The position numbers and the translations under genes were made by a program. 5,729 bases of DNA from Betaproteobacteria bacterium (GTDB lineage Bacteria > Pseudomonadota > Gammaproteobacteria > Burkholderiales > CAIKXV01). The stretch is from contig CANGUQ010000273.1 of assembly GCA_947456915.1 (NCBI GenBank), forward strand, positions 1 to 5,729, in the 5' to 3' direction. Under the pieces are notes generated by a model. The model worked only from the letters and a program-made list of their open reading frames with translations, searched no databases and had not been told where the DNA came from. Of this stretch, positions 1 through 5,111 are shown one piece after another (the first letter of the stretch is position 1; each line of letters starts with the position of its first letter).

Positions 1-86
1 CCGCCCGCGTGCATTGCGTGTTGCGGCGGGGGCGGATGCGCCCGGGACAGGCGCCGACTGCGAACGACTGCACGCGCGCCCGTGGT

Positions 87-100
87 TTTGTCCGGACAAA
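87..100. promoter_or_regulatory. Palindromic operator candidate for the GntR regulator
   Basis: TTTGTCCGGACAAA is a perfect 14-bp palindrome. Its core GT-CCGG-AC has the half-site spacing of GntR-family operators (GT, four bases, AC), the spacing described for HutC-type sites. It lies immediately upstream of the candidate extended -10 and fills the spacer where a bound dimer would block RNA polymerase. This suggests autorepression of the regulator and the coupled enolase gene. The palindrome is seen directly; the binding protein is inferred. Confidence 0.6.
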
Positions 101-109
101 TGTTACCAT
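101..109 (+). promoter_or_regulatory. Candidate extended -10 promoter for the GntR-enolase operon
   Basis: TGT followed by TACCAT fits the extended -10 pattern (TGn plus a hexamer matching TATAAT at four of six positions, including the key first, second and last bases). No good -35 hexamer lies 16-18 bp upstream, which is tolerated in extended -10 promoters. The site is about 45 bases before the chosen GTG start, so the leader would be about 35 bases. It is the most AT-rich stretch in the first 150 bases. Inferred by eye. Confidence 0.4.
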
Positions 110-138
110 TCCCCGAGACAGGGTTGCGCTTCGCGCGC

Positions 139-144
139 GGAGGA
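139..144 (+). promoter_or_regulatory. Ribosome binding site deciding the GntR start
   Basis: GGAGGA lies eight bases before the GTG at 153. It is a near-ideal Shine-Dalgarno sequence and is the reason to place the start there rather than at the upstream ATG at 9, which would put the promoter and operator inside the gene and add 48 residues unlike the family. Confidence 0.8.
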
Positions 145-152
145 CGAGCGCC

Positions 153-938
153 GTGGATTCATCGACAGCCAGTGCCGGCAACCGTCGCGCGAGCGGCCGC
201 ACCCGCCTCGCCGCACCGCTGTACCAGCTGATCACGCAGCGCCTGACCGAGGAGATTCGCACCGGCGTGCTGCCGGTGGGCGGGTTGCTGCCGCCGGAAG
301 TCGAACTGTGCAAGCGCTTCGACGCGAGCCGCTACACGGTGCGCGAAGCCCTGCGCACGATCACCGAGCGCGGACTGCTGGTGCGCCGCCCCGGCGCGGG
401 CTCGGTGGTGGTGGCGGCCGAGCCGCCGACGGCGTTCACGCAGAGCGTGAAGAGCGTCGAGGAACTGATGAACTATCCGCCGGACACGTTTCGCGAGAAC
501 GTGAGCAACCGGCTGGTGGTCGCCGACAAGGCGCTCGCGCAACTGCTCTGCTGCGAGGTCGGCATGCGGTGGTTTCGCATCAGCGCGATCCGGCGCACCC
601 AGTCCAGCCCCGATCCGCTCGGGTGGACCGACATCTACGTGCTGCCGCGCTACAGCCGCGTGGTGGAGGCGGCCGATCACGCGCAGACCCACGTGTACCA
701 GCAGATCGAACGCCTGTTCGGCGAGGCCACGGCGCGCGCGCGCTTCGAGATCTTCGCCAGCCGCATACCGACCCGGCTCGCGCGGCCGCTGAAGGTGGCG
801 AGCGGCACGCCGGCGCTCACCTTCGTTCGCCGCTATTTCGGCGCAAGCGGCGAGAATTTCGAGAATTCGGTGACCGTACATCCGGAGCGCCGCTTCACCT
901 ATTCGATGGACGTGCACCGCGAACCCGTGAGGAGCTGA
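153..938 (+). CDS. GntR-family transcriptional regulator, HutC type with UTRA domain
   Basis: Predicted cytoplasmic DNA-binding repressor of 261 residues, the usual length for HutC-type GntR proteins. The N-terminal winged helix-turn-helix spans roughly residues 20-88. LYQLITQRL and the GGLLPPEVEL segment are GntR hallmarks, and the recognition helix region is ASRYTVREALRTI (58-70), followed by a wing ending GAGSVVV (81-87). Residues about 92-255 fit a UTRA effector domain (RISAIRR near 142-148, LTFVRRYF near 222-229), which in the family binds small metabolites such as sugar phosphates, amino acids or organic acids. The GTG start is chosen because a strong GGAGGA precedes it. The gene overlaps the ribosome binding site of the downstream enolase-superfamily gene, so the two are surely co-expressed and the regulator probably responds to that enzyme's substrate or product. 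A perfect palindrome at 87-100 is the likely autoregulatory operator. The effector cannot be read from sequence. Confidence 0.93.
   Translation: MDSSTASAGNRRASGRTRLAAPLYQLITQRLTEEIRTGVLPVGGLLPPEVELCKRFDASRYTVREALRTITERGLLVRRPGAGSVVVAAEPPTAFTQSVKSVEELMNYPPDTFRENVSNRLVVADKALAQLLCCEVGMRWFRISAIRRTQSSPDPLGWTDIYVLPRYSRVVEAADHAQTHVYQQIERLFGEATARARFEIFASRIPTRLARPLKVASGTPALTFVRRYFGASGENFENSVTVHPERRFTYSMDVHREPVRS
930..934 (+). promoter_or_regulatory. Ribosome binding site of the enolase gene inside the GntR 3' end
   Basis: AGGAG sits five bases before the ATG at 940 and lies within the last codons of the regulator gene. The regulator's TGA (936-938) and the next ATG are separated by one base, an arrangement that favours translational coupling. 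Confidence 0.8.
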
Positions 939-939
939 A

Positions 940-2046
940 ATGTCCGAGATCAAGCGTATCGAGGCGATCGCCGTGCGATTGCCGATGGCCAAGCCGATGA
1001 AGATGGCCGGTGTGGAGATCCGCACCGCGGACAATCTGCTGGTGCGGGTCGAGGCGAGTGACGGGCGCATCGGCTGGGGCGAGGCGGCTTCGGCGCCGCA
1101 CATGACCGGGGAGACGGTGGAGAGCATGGTCGCCGCAGTGCGCTATCTCGCGCCCGCACTCGAAGGCCGGCCGGTGGATGCGCTGCCGGCCATCGTCGAG
1201 CACTGGACGTTCGCGCTCTACGGCAACCACGCGGCGAAGTCGGCGATCGAGATGGCGCTGCAGGACCTCGCCGGCAAGTCCGCCGGCGTGCCCGCGTGGC
1301 AGCTGTTCGGGCCGCAGCAGCGCGCGCGGATGGCCGTGCTGTGGCTGATCGGCACCGGCTCCACCGACGGCGACATCGCGGAGGCGCGCGCGCGCAAGGC
1401 CGCGGGCTTCGTCGCGTACAAGATCAAGGTCGGCACCGGTGAGCCCGGCGACGACGCGCGGCGCTCGAATGCGATCTGCGACGTGCTCGGTGCGGGCAAC
1501 CTGATCTCCTCGGACGCGAACCAGGGCTATACGGTGGCGCAGGCGCTGGCCTATGTCGACATCGTCAAGGACTCGCGGCTGGACTTCTTCGAGCAGCCGG
1601 TGCGCTCGCACGATCTGGCGGGCATGGCGCAGGTGGCAGCGGCGAGCCGGGTGCTGATCGGCGCCGACGAGGGTCTGCACAGCCTGGAAGACATCCGTGC
1701 GCACCACGAGCGCAAGGCCGCGAGCGGCGTGTCGCTGAAGACGATCAAGCTCGGCGGCATGCGCGAGGTGTACGACGCCGGCGTGCTGTGCGCGCAGCTC
1801 GGCATGCGGGTGAACCTCGCCAACAAGGTTGCCGAGTCGAGCATCGGCATCGCTGCCGTGCTGCATCTGGCCGCAGCGCTGCCCGGGCTCGACTGGGGGC
1901 TGTCGATCACCAACCAGTATCTCGCCGACGACATCGTTACCCGACCGATCCGCGTCGTCGAGGGCCACGCCGAGGTGCCTGAAGGCGCCGGCCTCGGCGT
2001 CGACGTCGACGAAGCCAAGGTCGCCCGCTACCGCATGCCCCTCTGA
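940..2046 (+). CDS. Mandelate racemase/muconate lactonizing enzyme family protein (enolase superfamily, MLE subgroup)
   Basis: Complete 368-residue protein, normal for the superfamily. Such enzymes abstract a proton alpha to a carboxylate to form a Mg-stabilised enolate, and catalyse racemisation, epimerisation, cycloisomerisation or dehydration. The N-terminal capping domain (about 1-125) carries GRIGWGE (42-48) and the KSAIEMALQDLAGK helix (100-113). The barrel shows the MLE-subgroup catalytic set: KIK (K161, K163) on strand 2, metal ligands D192 (SDANQ), E218 (FEQP) and D243 (GADE) spaced 26 and 25 apart, and K270 (TIKLGG) as the opposing base. All are present, so the enzyme should be active. 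It lacks the Lys/His-Asp arrangement of mandelate racemase itself. It is translationally coupled to the GntR regulator and followed by a strong terminator hairpin. The reaction and substrate are not assignable: dipeptide epimerase, muconate cycloisomerase, hydroxyproline-type epimerase/dehydratase and others share this residue pattern. Confidence 0.93.
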   Translation: MSEIKRIEAIAVRLPMAKPMKMAGVEIRTADNLLVRVEASDGRIGWGEAASAPHMTGETVESMVAAVRYLAPALEGRPVDALPAIVEHWTFALYGNHAAKSAIEMALQDLAGKSAGVPAWQLFGPQQRARMAVLWLIGTGSTDGDIAEARARKAAGFVAYKIKVGTGEPGDDARRSNAICDVLGAGNLISSDANQGYTVAQALAYVDIVKDSRLDFFEQPVRSHDLAGMAQVAAASRVLIGADEGLHSLEDIRAHHERKAASGVSLKTIKLGGMREVYDAGVLCAQLGMRVNLANKVAESSIGIAAVLHLAAALPGLDWGLSITNQYLADDIVTRPIRVVEGHAEVPEGAGLGVDVDEAKVARYRMPL

Positions 2047-2060
2047 CAGCCGCAAGAAGC

Positions 2061-2084
2061 AAAAAGGGGCCAGGCCCCTTTTTT
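2061..2084 (+). terminator. Intrinsic terminator after the enolase gene (hairpin copy 1)
   Basis: A run of five A, GGGGCC, a central A, GGCCCC and six T form a perfect 11-bp stem that closes on a three-base loop, followed by a T run. It begins 15 bases after the enolase stop. Because it is A-flanked on the left and T-flanked on the right, it could also terminate transcripts from the opposite strand. It is also the left, inverted copy of the repeat shared with 2165-2187 and 2210-2234. Confidence 0.75.
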
Positions 2085-2096
2085 ACAAATCTGACG

Positions 2097-2161
2097 CGTG
2101 CAGGAGGGGCCGGCAGCAGGGGCCTTGCCCGTCCTGCTCTTTCTTCTGCTTGTCCTGCACG
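2097..2161. repeat. Nested inverted repeats inside the intergenic block
   Basis: CGTGCAGGA (2097-2105) pairs exactly with TCCTGCACG (2153-2161). Inside it AGCAGG (2115-2120) can pair with CCTGCT (2133-2138), and GGGC (2120-2123) with GCCC (2127-2130). The single strand could fold into a long cruciform-like structure between hairpin copies 1 and 2. Seen directly; its function is unknown. Confidence 0.45.
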
Positions 2162-2164
2162 AGC

Positions 2165-2187
2165 AAAAAAGGGGCCTGGCCCCTTTC
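2165..2187. repeat. Hairpin repeat copy 2
   Basis: Six A, GGGGCC, T, GGCCCC, TTT. This shares 22 identical bases with copy 3, in the same orientation, and is inverted relative to copy 1. The stem is 9 bp with a short T run ending in C, so it is a weaker terminator than copy 1. It is followed by a perfect 9-bp tandem duplication, TTTCAGCGC, at 2184-2192 and 2193-2201. Confidence 0.6.
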
Positions 2188-2209
2188 AGCGCTTTCAGCG
2201 CCGTTTATC

Positions 2210-2234
2210 GTAAAAAAGGGGCCTGGCCCCTTTT
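2210..2234. repeat. Hairpin repeat copy 3
   Basis: GT, six A, GGGGCC, T, GGCCCC, four T: the exact reverse complement of 2062-2086. A short direct repeat TTTATCG lies on either side (2204-2210 and 2232-2238). It sits about 50 bases upstream of the dehydrogenase start and could shield that gene from read-through, or act in its leader. Confidence 0.6.
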
Positions 2235-2282
2235 ATCGGGGCGGCGTTCTGCCCGGACCTCAACTCACTCTGGATCACTGCC

Positions 2283-3176
2283 ATGGCCGATAAAACCTAC
2301 GCTCCTGTCGCTTCCCGTACCGTCGCCTTCCTCGGTCTGGGGGTGATGGGTTTCCCGATGGCGGGCCACCTTGCGCGGGCGGGCCACCGGGTGACCGTCT
2401 ACAACCGCACCGCGTCCAAGGCTCAGCAGTGGGCGCAGCAGTACGGCGGCGAGGCGGCAGCGACGCCTGCGGCGGCGGCGGCAGGCGCCGACATCGTGTT
2501 CGCCTGCGTCGGCAACGACGACGATCTGCGCTCGGTAGTGCTCGGCGACTCCGGTGCGTTCGCCGGGATGAAAGCGGGCGCGGTGTTCGTCGATCACACG
2601 ACAGCCTCGGCGGGCGTCGCGCGCGAACTCGCGGCGCAGGCTGCCGCGCGCAAGCTCGGGTTCATCGATGCGCCGGTGTCGGGCGGTCAGGCCGGCGCGG
2701 TCAACGGCATGCTCACCGTGATGTGTGGCGGCGAGGCCGATACGTTCGCCGCCGTGCAACCGGTGATCGGCGCCTTCGCGCAGGCGGTGACGCTGCTCGG
2801 CCCCAGCGGGTCGGGCCAGCTCGCGAAGATGGTCAACCAGATCGCGATTGCCGGGCTGGTGCAGGGACTGTCCGAGGCGATCGCCTTCGGCCAGCGCGCG
2901 GGGCTGGACATGAACGCGGTGCTCGCGGTGATCGGCAAGGGCGCGGCACAGAGCTGGCAGATGGACAACCGTGGCAGGACGATGATCGAGCGCAAGTTCG
3001 ATTTCGGCTTTGCCGTGGACTGGATGCGCAAGGATCTCGGCATCGCCATGGACGAGGCGCGGCGCAACGGTGCGCTGCTGCCGGTGACGGCGCTGGTCGA
3101 CCAGTTCTATGCCGATGTGCAGCAGGCGGGCGGGCGGCGCTGGGATACGTCGAGCCTGATCACGCGGCTGCGCTGA
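2283..3176 (+). CDS. NAD(P)-dependent beta-hydroxyacid dehydrogenase (3-hydroxyisobutyrate dehydrogenase / tartronate semialdehyde reductase family)
   Basis: Complete 297-residue cytosolic oxidoreductase, the family's usual length, interconverting a 3-hydroxy acid and its semialdehyde or keto form. The Rossmann domain (about 12-170) has GLGVMGFPM (18-26), the family dinucleotide-binding motif. NRT at 41-43 at the end of strand 2 has Arg instead of the acidic residue of NAD enzymes, suggesting NADP(H) preference. The substrate-binding signature DAPVSGG spans 129-135. GPSGSGQLAKMVN (173-185) supplies the catalytic Lys182 and Asn185, and KD (250-251) is the conserved cofactor-contacting pair in the helical C-terminal domain. 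The ATG at 2283 is chosen because the glycine motif begins 17 residues later; the ribosome site (TGGATCA) is weak. It is separated from the enolase-superfamily gene by 236 bases of hairpin repeats, so it is probably transcribed separately, though on the same strand and plausibly in the same pathway. GarR-, MmsB- and succinic-semialdehyde-reductase-like activities cannot be told apart here. Confidence 0.92.
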   Translation: MADKTYAPVASRTVAFLGLGVMGFPMAGHLARAGHRVTVYNRTASKAQQWAQQYGGEAAATPAAAAAGADIVFACVGNDDDLRSVVLGDSGAFAGMKAGAVFVDHTTASAGVARELAAQAAARKLGFIDAPVSGGQAGAVNGMLTVMCGGEADTFAAVQPVIGAFAQAVTLLGPSGSGQLAKMVNQIAIAGLVQGLSEAIAFGQRAGLDMNAVLAVIGKGAAQSWQMDNRGRTMIERKFDFGFAVDWMRKDLGIAMDEARRNGALLPVTALVDQFYADVQQAGGRRWDTSSLITRLR

Positions 3177-3318
3177 GGGCGCGAGCAGCCTGGTCGCAGA
3201 GGGACGCCCGTGCTGCGTTGCCTCGGCGCGATCGCCGTCAGGCAGTGCGCTGCGCGGGCGATCGCCGCTCGGAGACCCGGCCGGTGATTGCCCCAGCGGC
3301 GAGGCGAGGTGCCCGGCG

Positions 3319-3819
3319 ATGAAGGCGGCGCGGGCTGGCGTCGTCGCACTGGCGCTGGCGATCTGCTTGCGCGCGGGCACTGCACACGCACAGGCCACGG
3401 GCATCGACTGCCCGCCCGCAGCGACCGTGCGCGCCGCGACCTATGTCGCGCTCGCGGGAGACCTGCTGCTGCGGCTGCAGGTGGAGACGACGATCGAGGC
3501 GGCGACGCTCATCGTCAATCGTGTCGACGGCAACCGTCTGTACGACCGGCGCTACTGGCTGCCGACCGCTGGAGCCGAGCAGTGTGGCGTCCGCACCATC
3601 GATTACGTCGAGCGCGAGGGCGATGGCACCGGGGCAGCCCGGCTGCGTCTGACGCTGCGGCCGCCCGAGTCGGTCAGACGGCCAGGTCTGCCGCGTGCGG
3701 CCACGACGATCGCCGGCGAACTGCTGCTGCCCGCCGGAGCGCGCGGCGTGCAGTTCGAGGAGATCGTCGTGAAGCGCGAGGTCGGCGGTGCAACGCCGCG
3801 ACCCGGGCCCTCGCGCTGA
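3319..3819 (+). CDS. Small exported protein of unknown function
   Basis: I do not recognise this 166-residue protein. It starts with a convincing Sec signal peptide: basic MKAAR, a hydrophobic stretch (7-17) and an AHA cleavage site giving a mature start at Q25. The mature part of about 142 residues has two cysteines (C31 and C89) that could form a disulfide in the periplasm. It alternates hydrophobic and polar residues (LLLRLQVETTIEAATLIV near 49-66, FEEIVVKRE near 146-154), suggesting a beta-rich fold. No further transmembrane segment, lipobox or metal motif is seen. The frame has strongly G/C-ending codons, supporting a real gene over the overlapping open frames. GAGG lies nine bases before the ATG. 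It follows the dehydrogenase by 142 bases on the same strand and could share its transcript. Its TGA stop is the first triplet of a 17-bp tandem repeat. Confidence 0.7.
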   Translation: MKAARAGVVALALAICLRAGTAHAQATGIDCPPAATVRAATYVALAGDLLLRLQVETTIEAATLIVNRVDGNRLYDRRYWLPTAGAEQCGVRTIDYVEREGDGTGAARLRLTLRPPESVRRPGLPRAATTIAGELLLPAGARGVQFEEIVVKREVGGATPRPGPSR

Positions 3820-3901
3820 GCGGCGTCAGGCGTTGAGCGGCGTCAGCGGCTGAGCGGCGTCAGGCGCTGAGCGGCATCAGGGGCTGAGCAGCGTCAGAGG
3901 G
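3817..3901. repeat. Five-copy 17-bp tandem repeat
   Basis: Units start at 3817, 3834, 3851, 3868 and 3885. The first 13 bases, TGAGCGGCGTCAG, are identical in units 1-3 and carry one G-to-A change each in units 4 and 5; the last four bases vary. Each unit has CTGA/TCAG-type dyad symmetry around GCGGCG. The period is not a multiple of three, so TGA occurs in all three frames on both strands. The array lies between two convergent genes and begins with the stop codon of the exported-protein gene. No obvious intrinsic terminator accompanies it. Confidence 0.85.
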
Positions 3902-4054
3902 CGATCGTGTGACCTCGCGATCTCGCGACCGCGCCGCCCGCCGGGCACGCCGACGCCGGCGTCTGGTCGTGATCGACGGGGCACTCCTGTCGCGCGAGTG
4001 CACAGCGCGCTGCGAAGCCCTGCGCCCCGTACGGCGCCGCGCACGCGCCCCCGG
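3902..4054. other. Non-coding gap before the Bug gene 3' end
   Basis: No supported gene. It contains a 12-bp palindrome, GACGCCGGCGTC (3952-3963), without a following T run, so it is not a convincing terminator for either converging gene. Short open frames crossing it are arginine-rich and run antisense into the Bug gene, typical of spurious frames in GC-rich DNA. Confidence 0.5.
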
Positions 4055-5038
4055 TTACTCGCGCTCGATCTTCGCCGATTTCACCACGGCCGCCCACTTC
4101 GGGATCTCGCGTCCGATGAATGTCGCGAATTCCTCGGGCGTGCCCGCCACGACATCGACACCCTGCGCGGCCAGCCTTTCGCGCATCGCAGGCTCGGTGA
4201 GTGCAGTGCGAAATACCGTGTGAAGTCTGCCTGTGATCTCCGGCGGCAAGCCCGCCGGTCCGAGCAGGCCGTACCAGCCTGCGGACTCGAAGCCCTGCAA
4301 CGTCTTCGCTGCTGCCGGTACCTGCGGCAGCAGGGGCGAGCGGGTGGTGCCGCACACTGCCAGCGCGCGCAGCTTGCCGGACCGGATCTGCGGCAGCGCC
4401 GAGATCAGGGTGTTGACCTGGATCTGCACGTGACCGCCCATCAGGTCGGCCAGCGCGGCGCCCGCACCCTTGTACGGGACGTTGACGATGTCGATTCCAG
4501 CCATCGTCTTCAGCAGTTCGACGGCGAGAAACTGGGACGTTCCGGCGGAACTGCCGGCGGCGATCTGGCCGGGGCGGCTGCGCGCGAGCGCGATCAGGTC
4601 CTTCACGCTCTTCACCGGGAGCGCAGGGTGCACGACCAGCACCGTCTGCACGGTGGCGAGCAGACTCACCGGCGTGAAGTCGCGCTGCGGATCGAAGCCG
4701 GGCTTCGCGAACAGGCTGGGGTTGATCGCGTGCGGCGTGGAGGCCATCAGCAGCGTGTGACCGTCGGCCGGTGCACGCGCGACGAACTCGGTTCCGATGT
4801 TGGTGGAGCCGCCGGCGCGGTTCTCCACGACCGCCTGCTGGCCGAGCAGTTCGGACAGCCGCGGGGCCAGTGTGCGCGCGATCAGGTCGGTGCCCCCGCC
4901 GGGGGCAGCGGGCACGACGAGGCGTACCGATCTTGCGGGCCAGCTCTGTGCGGCACCCGTGCCCGCAGCGAGCAGTGCTGCCACCAGCACGGCGCAGGCA
5001 CGAAGAGGGGAGAGGTATCGACGCAGTGCTGCACTCAT
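4055..5038 (-). CDS. Bug/TctC family tripartite tricarboxylate transporter substrate-binding receptor
   Basis: Complete 327-residue periplasmic solute receptor, the normal family length. Bug proteins bind carboxylates or related small molecules and hand them to TctA/TctB membrane partners or act as orphan sensors. The N-terminus has RR at 6-7, a hydrophobic core (12-26) and a cleavage region near 30 (TGAAQS). The family signature follows: VRLVVPAAPGGGTDLIAR (38-55), VENRAGGSTNIGTEFVA (71-87), PADGHTLL (90-97), AGTSQFLAVELLK (165-177), VPYKGAGAALADLMGG (187-202), GKLRALAV (221-228) and GWYGLLGPAGLP (254-265). The start at 5038 is preferred over an in-frame start at 5137, which would add 33 residues ahead of the signal peptide and overlap the upstream gene. 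The ribosome site is weak (GGA eight bases upstream). No TctA/TctB gene lies nearby, so it is an orphan receptor. It follows the heme protein gene by 73 bases on the same strand. The ligand is unknown; a link to the enolase operon is only a guess. Confidence 0.94.
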   Translation of the reverse strand: MSAALRRYLSPLRACAVLVAALLAAGTGAAQSWPARSVRLVVPAAPGGGTDLIARTLAPRLSELLGQQAVVENRAGGSTNIGTEFVARAPADGHTLLMASTPHAINPSLFAKPGFDPQRDFTPVSLLATVQTVLVVHPALPVKSVKDLIALARSRPGQIAAGSSAGTSQFLAVELLKTMAGIDIVNVPYKGAGAALADLMGGHVQIQVNTLISALPQIRSGKLRALAVCGTTRSPLLPQVPAAAKTLQGFESAGWYGLLGPAGLPPEITGRLHTVFRTALTEPAMRERLAAQGVDVVAGTPEEFATFIGREIPKWAAVVKSAKIERE

Positions 5039-5054
5039 CGGATTCGTCCGGGAT

Positions 5055-5075
5055 GCCGGCCGGTCGGCGGCCGGC
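5055..5075. repeat. GC-rich inverted repeat between the heme protein and Bug genes
   Basis: GCCGGCC (5055-5061) and GGCCGGC (5069-5075) form a perfect 7-bp stem with a seven-base loop, 17 bases before the Bug start on the - strand. No T run follows, so it is not a standard terminator. It could partly limit read-through or shape the Bug leader. It may equally reflect the base composition. Confidence 0.35.
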
Positions 5076-5111
5076 GCAGCCGTCGTCCGGCGGCGGGAGT
5101 GCGCATGTGCG

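Larger units (their letters stand above)
2062..2234. repeat. Intergenic repeat block bounded by 25-bp perfect inverted repeats
   Basis: Positions 2062-2086 and 2210-2234 are exact reverse complements over 25 bp, each itself a GGGGCC(A/T)GGCCCC palindrome with A/T flanks. A third copy (2165-2187) lies between them in the same orientation as the right one. The interior contains further inverted and direct repeats and no credible gene. The layout resembles a REP/BIME cluster or a small non-autonomous element. No transposase lies in the window and no clear target duplication flanks the outer ends. Confidence 0.6.

Noticed and set aside
9..152. 48-residue N-terminal extension of the GntR regulator
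   Set aside because: A strong ribosome site precedes the GTG at 153, and the extension would contain the promoter and operator palindrome.
895..2055. 386-residue open frame on the - strand opposite the enolase-superfamily gene
   Set aside because: Antisense shadow of a gene with complete catalytic motifs. Its product is rich in His, Arg and Ala with no recognisable domain, as expected from GC-rich codon structure.
2098..2346. Small open frame across hairpin copies 2 and 3 into the dehydrogenase start
   Set aside because: It is built mostly from the repeats and overlaps the dehydrogenase in another frame; no ribosome site or protein-like composition.
3228..3267. GCGATCGCCG repeated twice, 30 bases apart (3228-3237 and 3258-3267), between the dehydrogenase and exported-protein genes
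   Set aside because: GCGATCGC-type words are common by chance in DNA of this composition; two copies with no hairpin or T run do not support a function.
2265..3404. 379-residue open frame on the - strand opposite the dehydrogenase
   Set aside because: Same reason: it is fully antisense to a motif-complete gene and its composition is low-complexity Arg/Ala/His.
3817..3901. CRISPR-like reading of the 17-bp tandem array
   Set aside because: The units are directly adjacent with no spacers, and are too short for CRISPR repeats.
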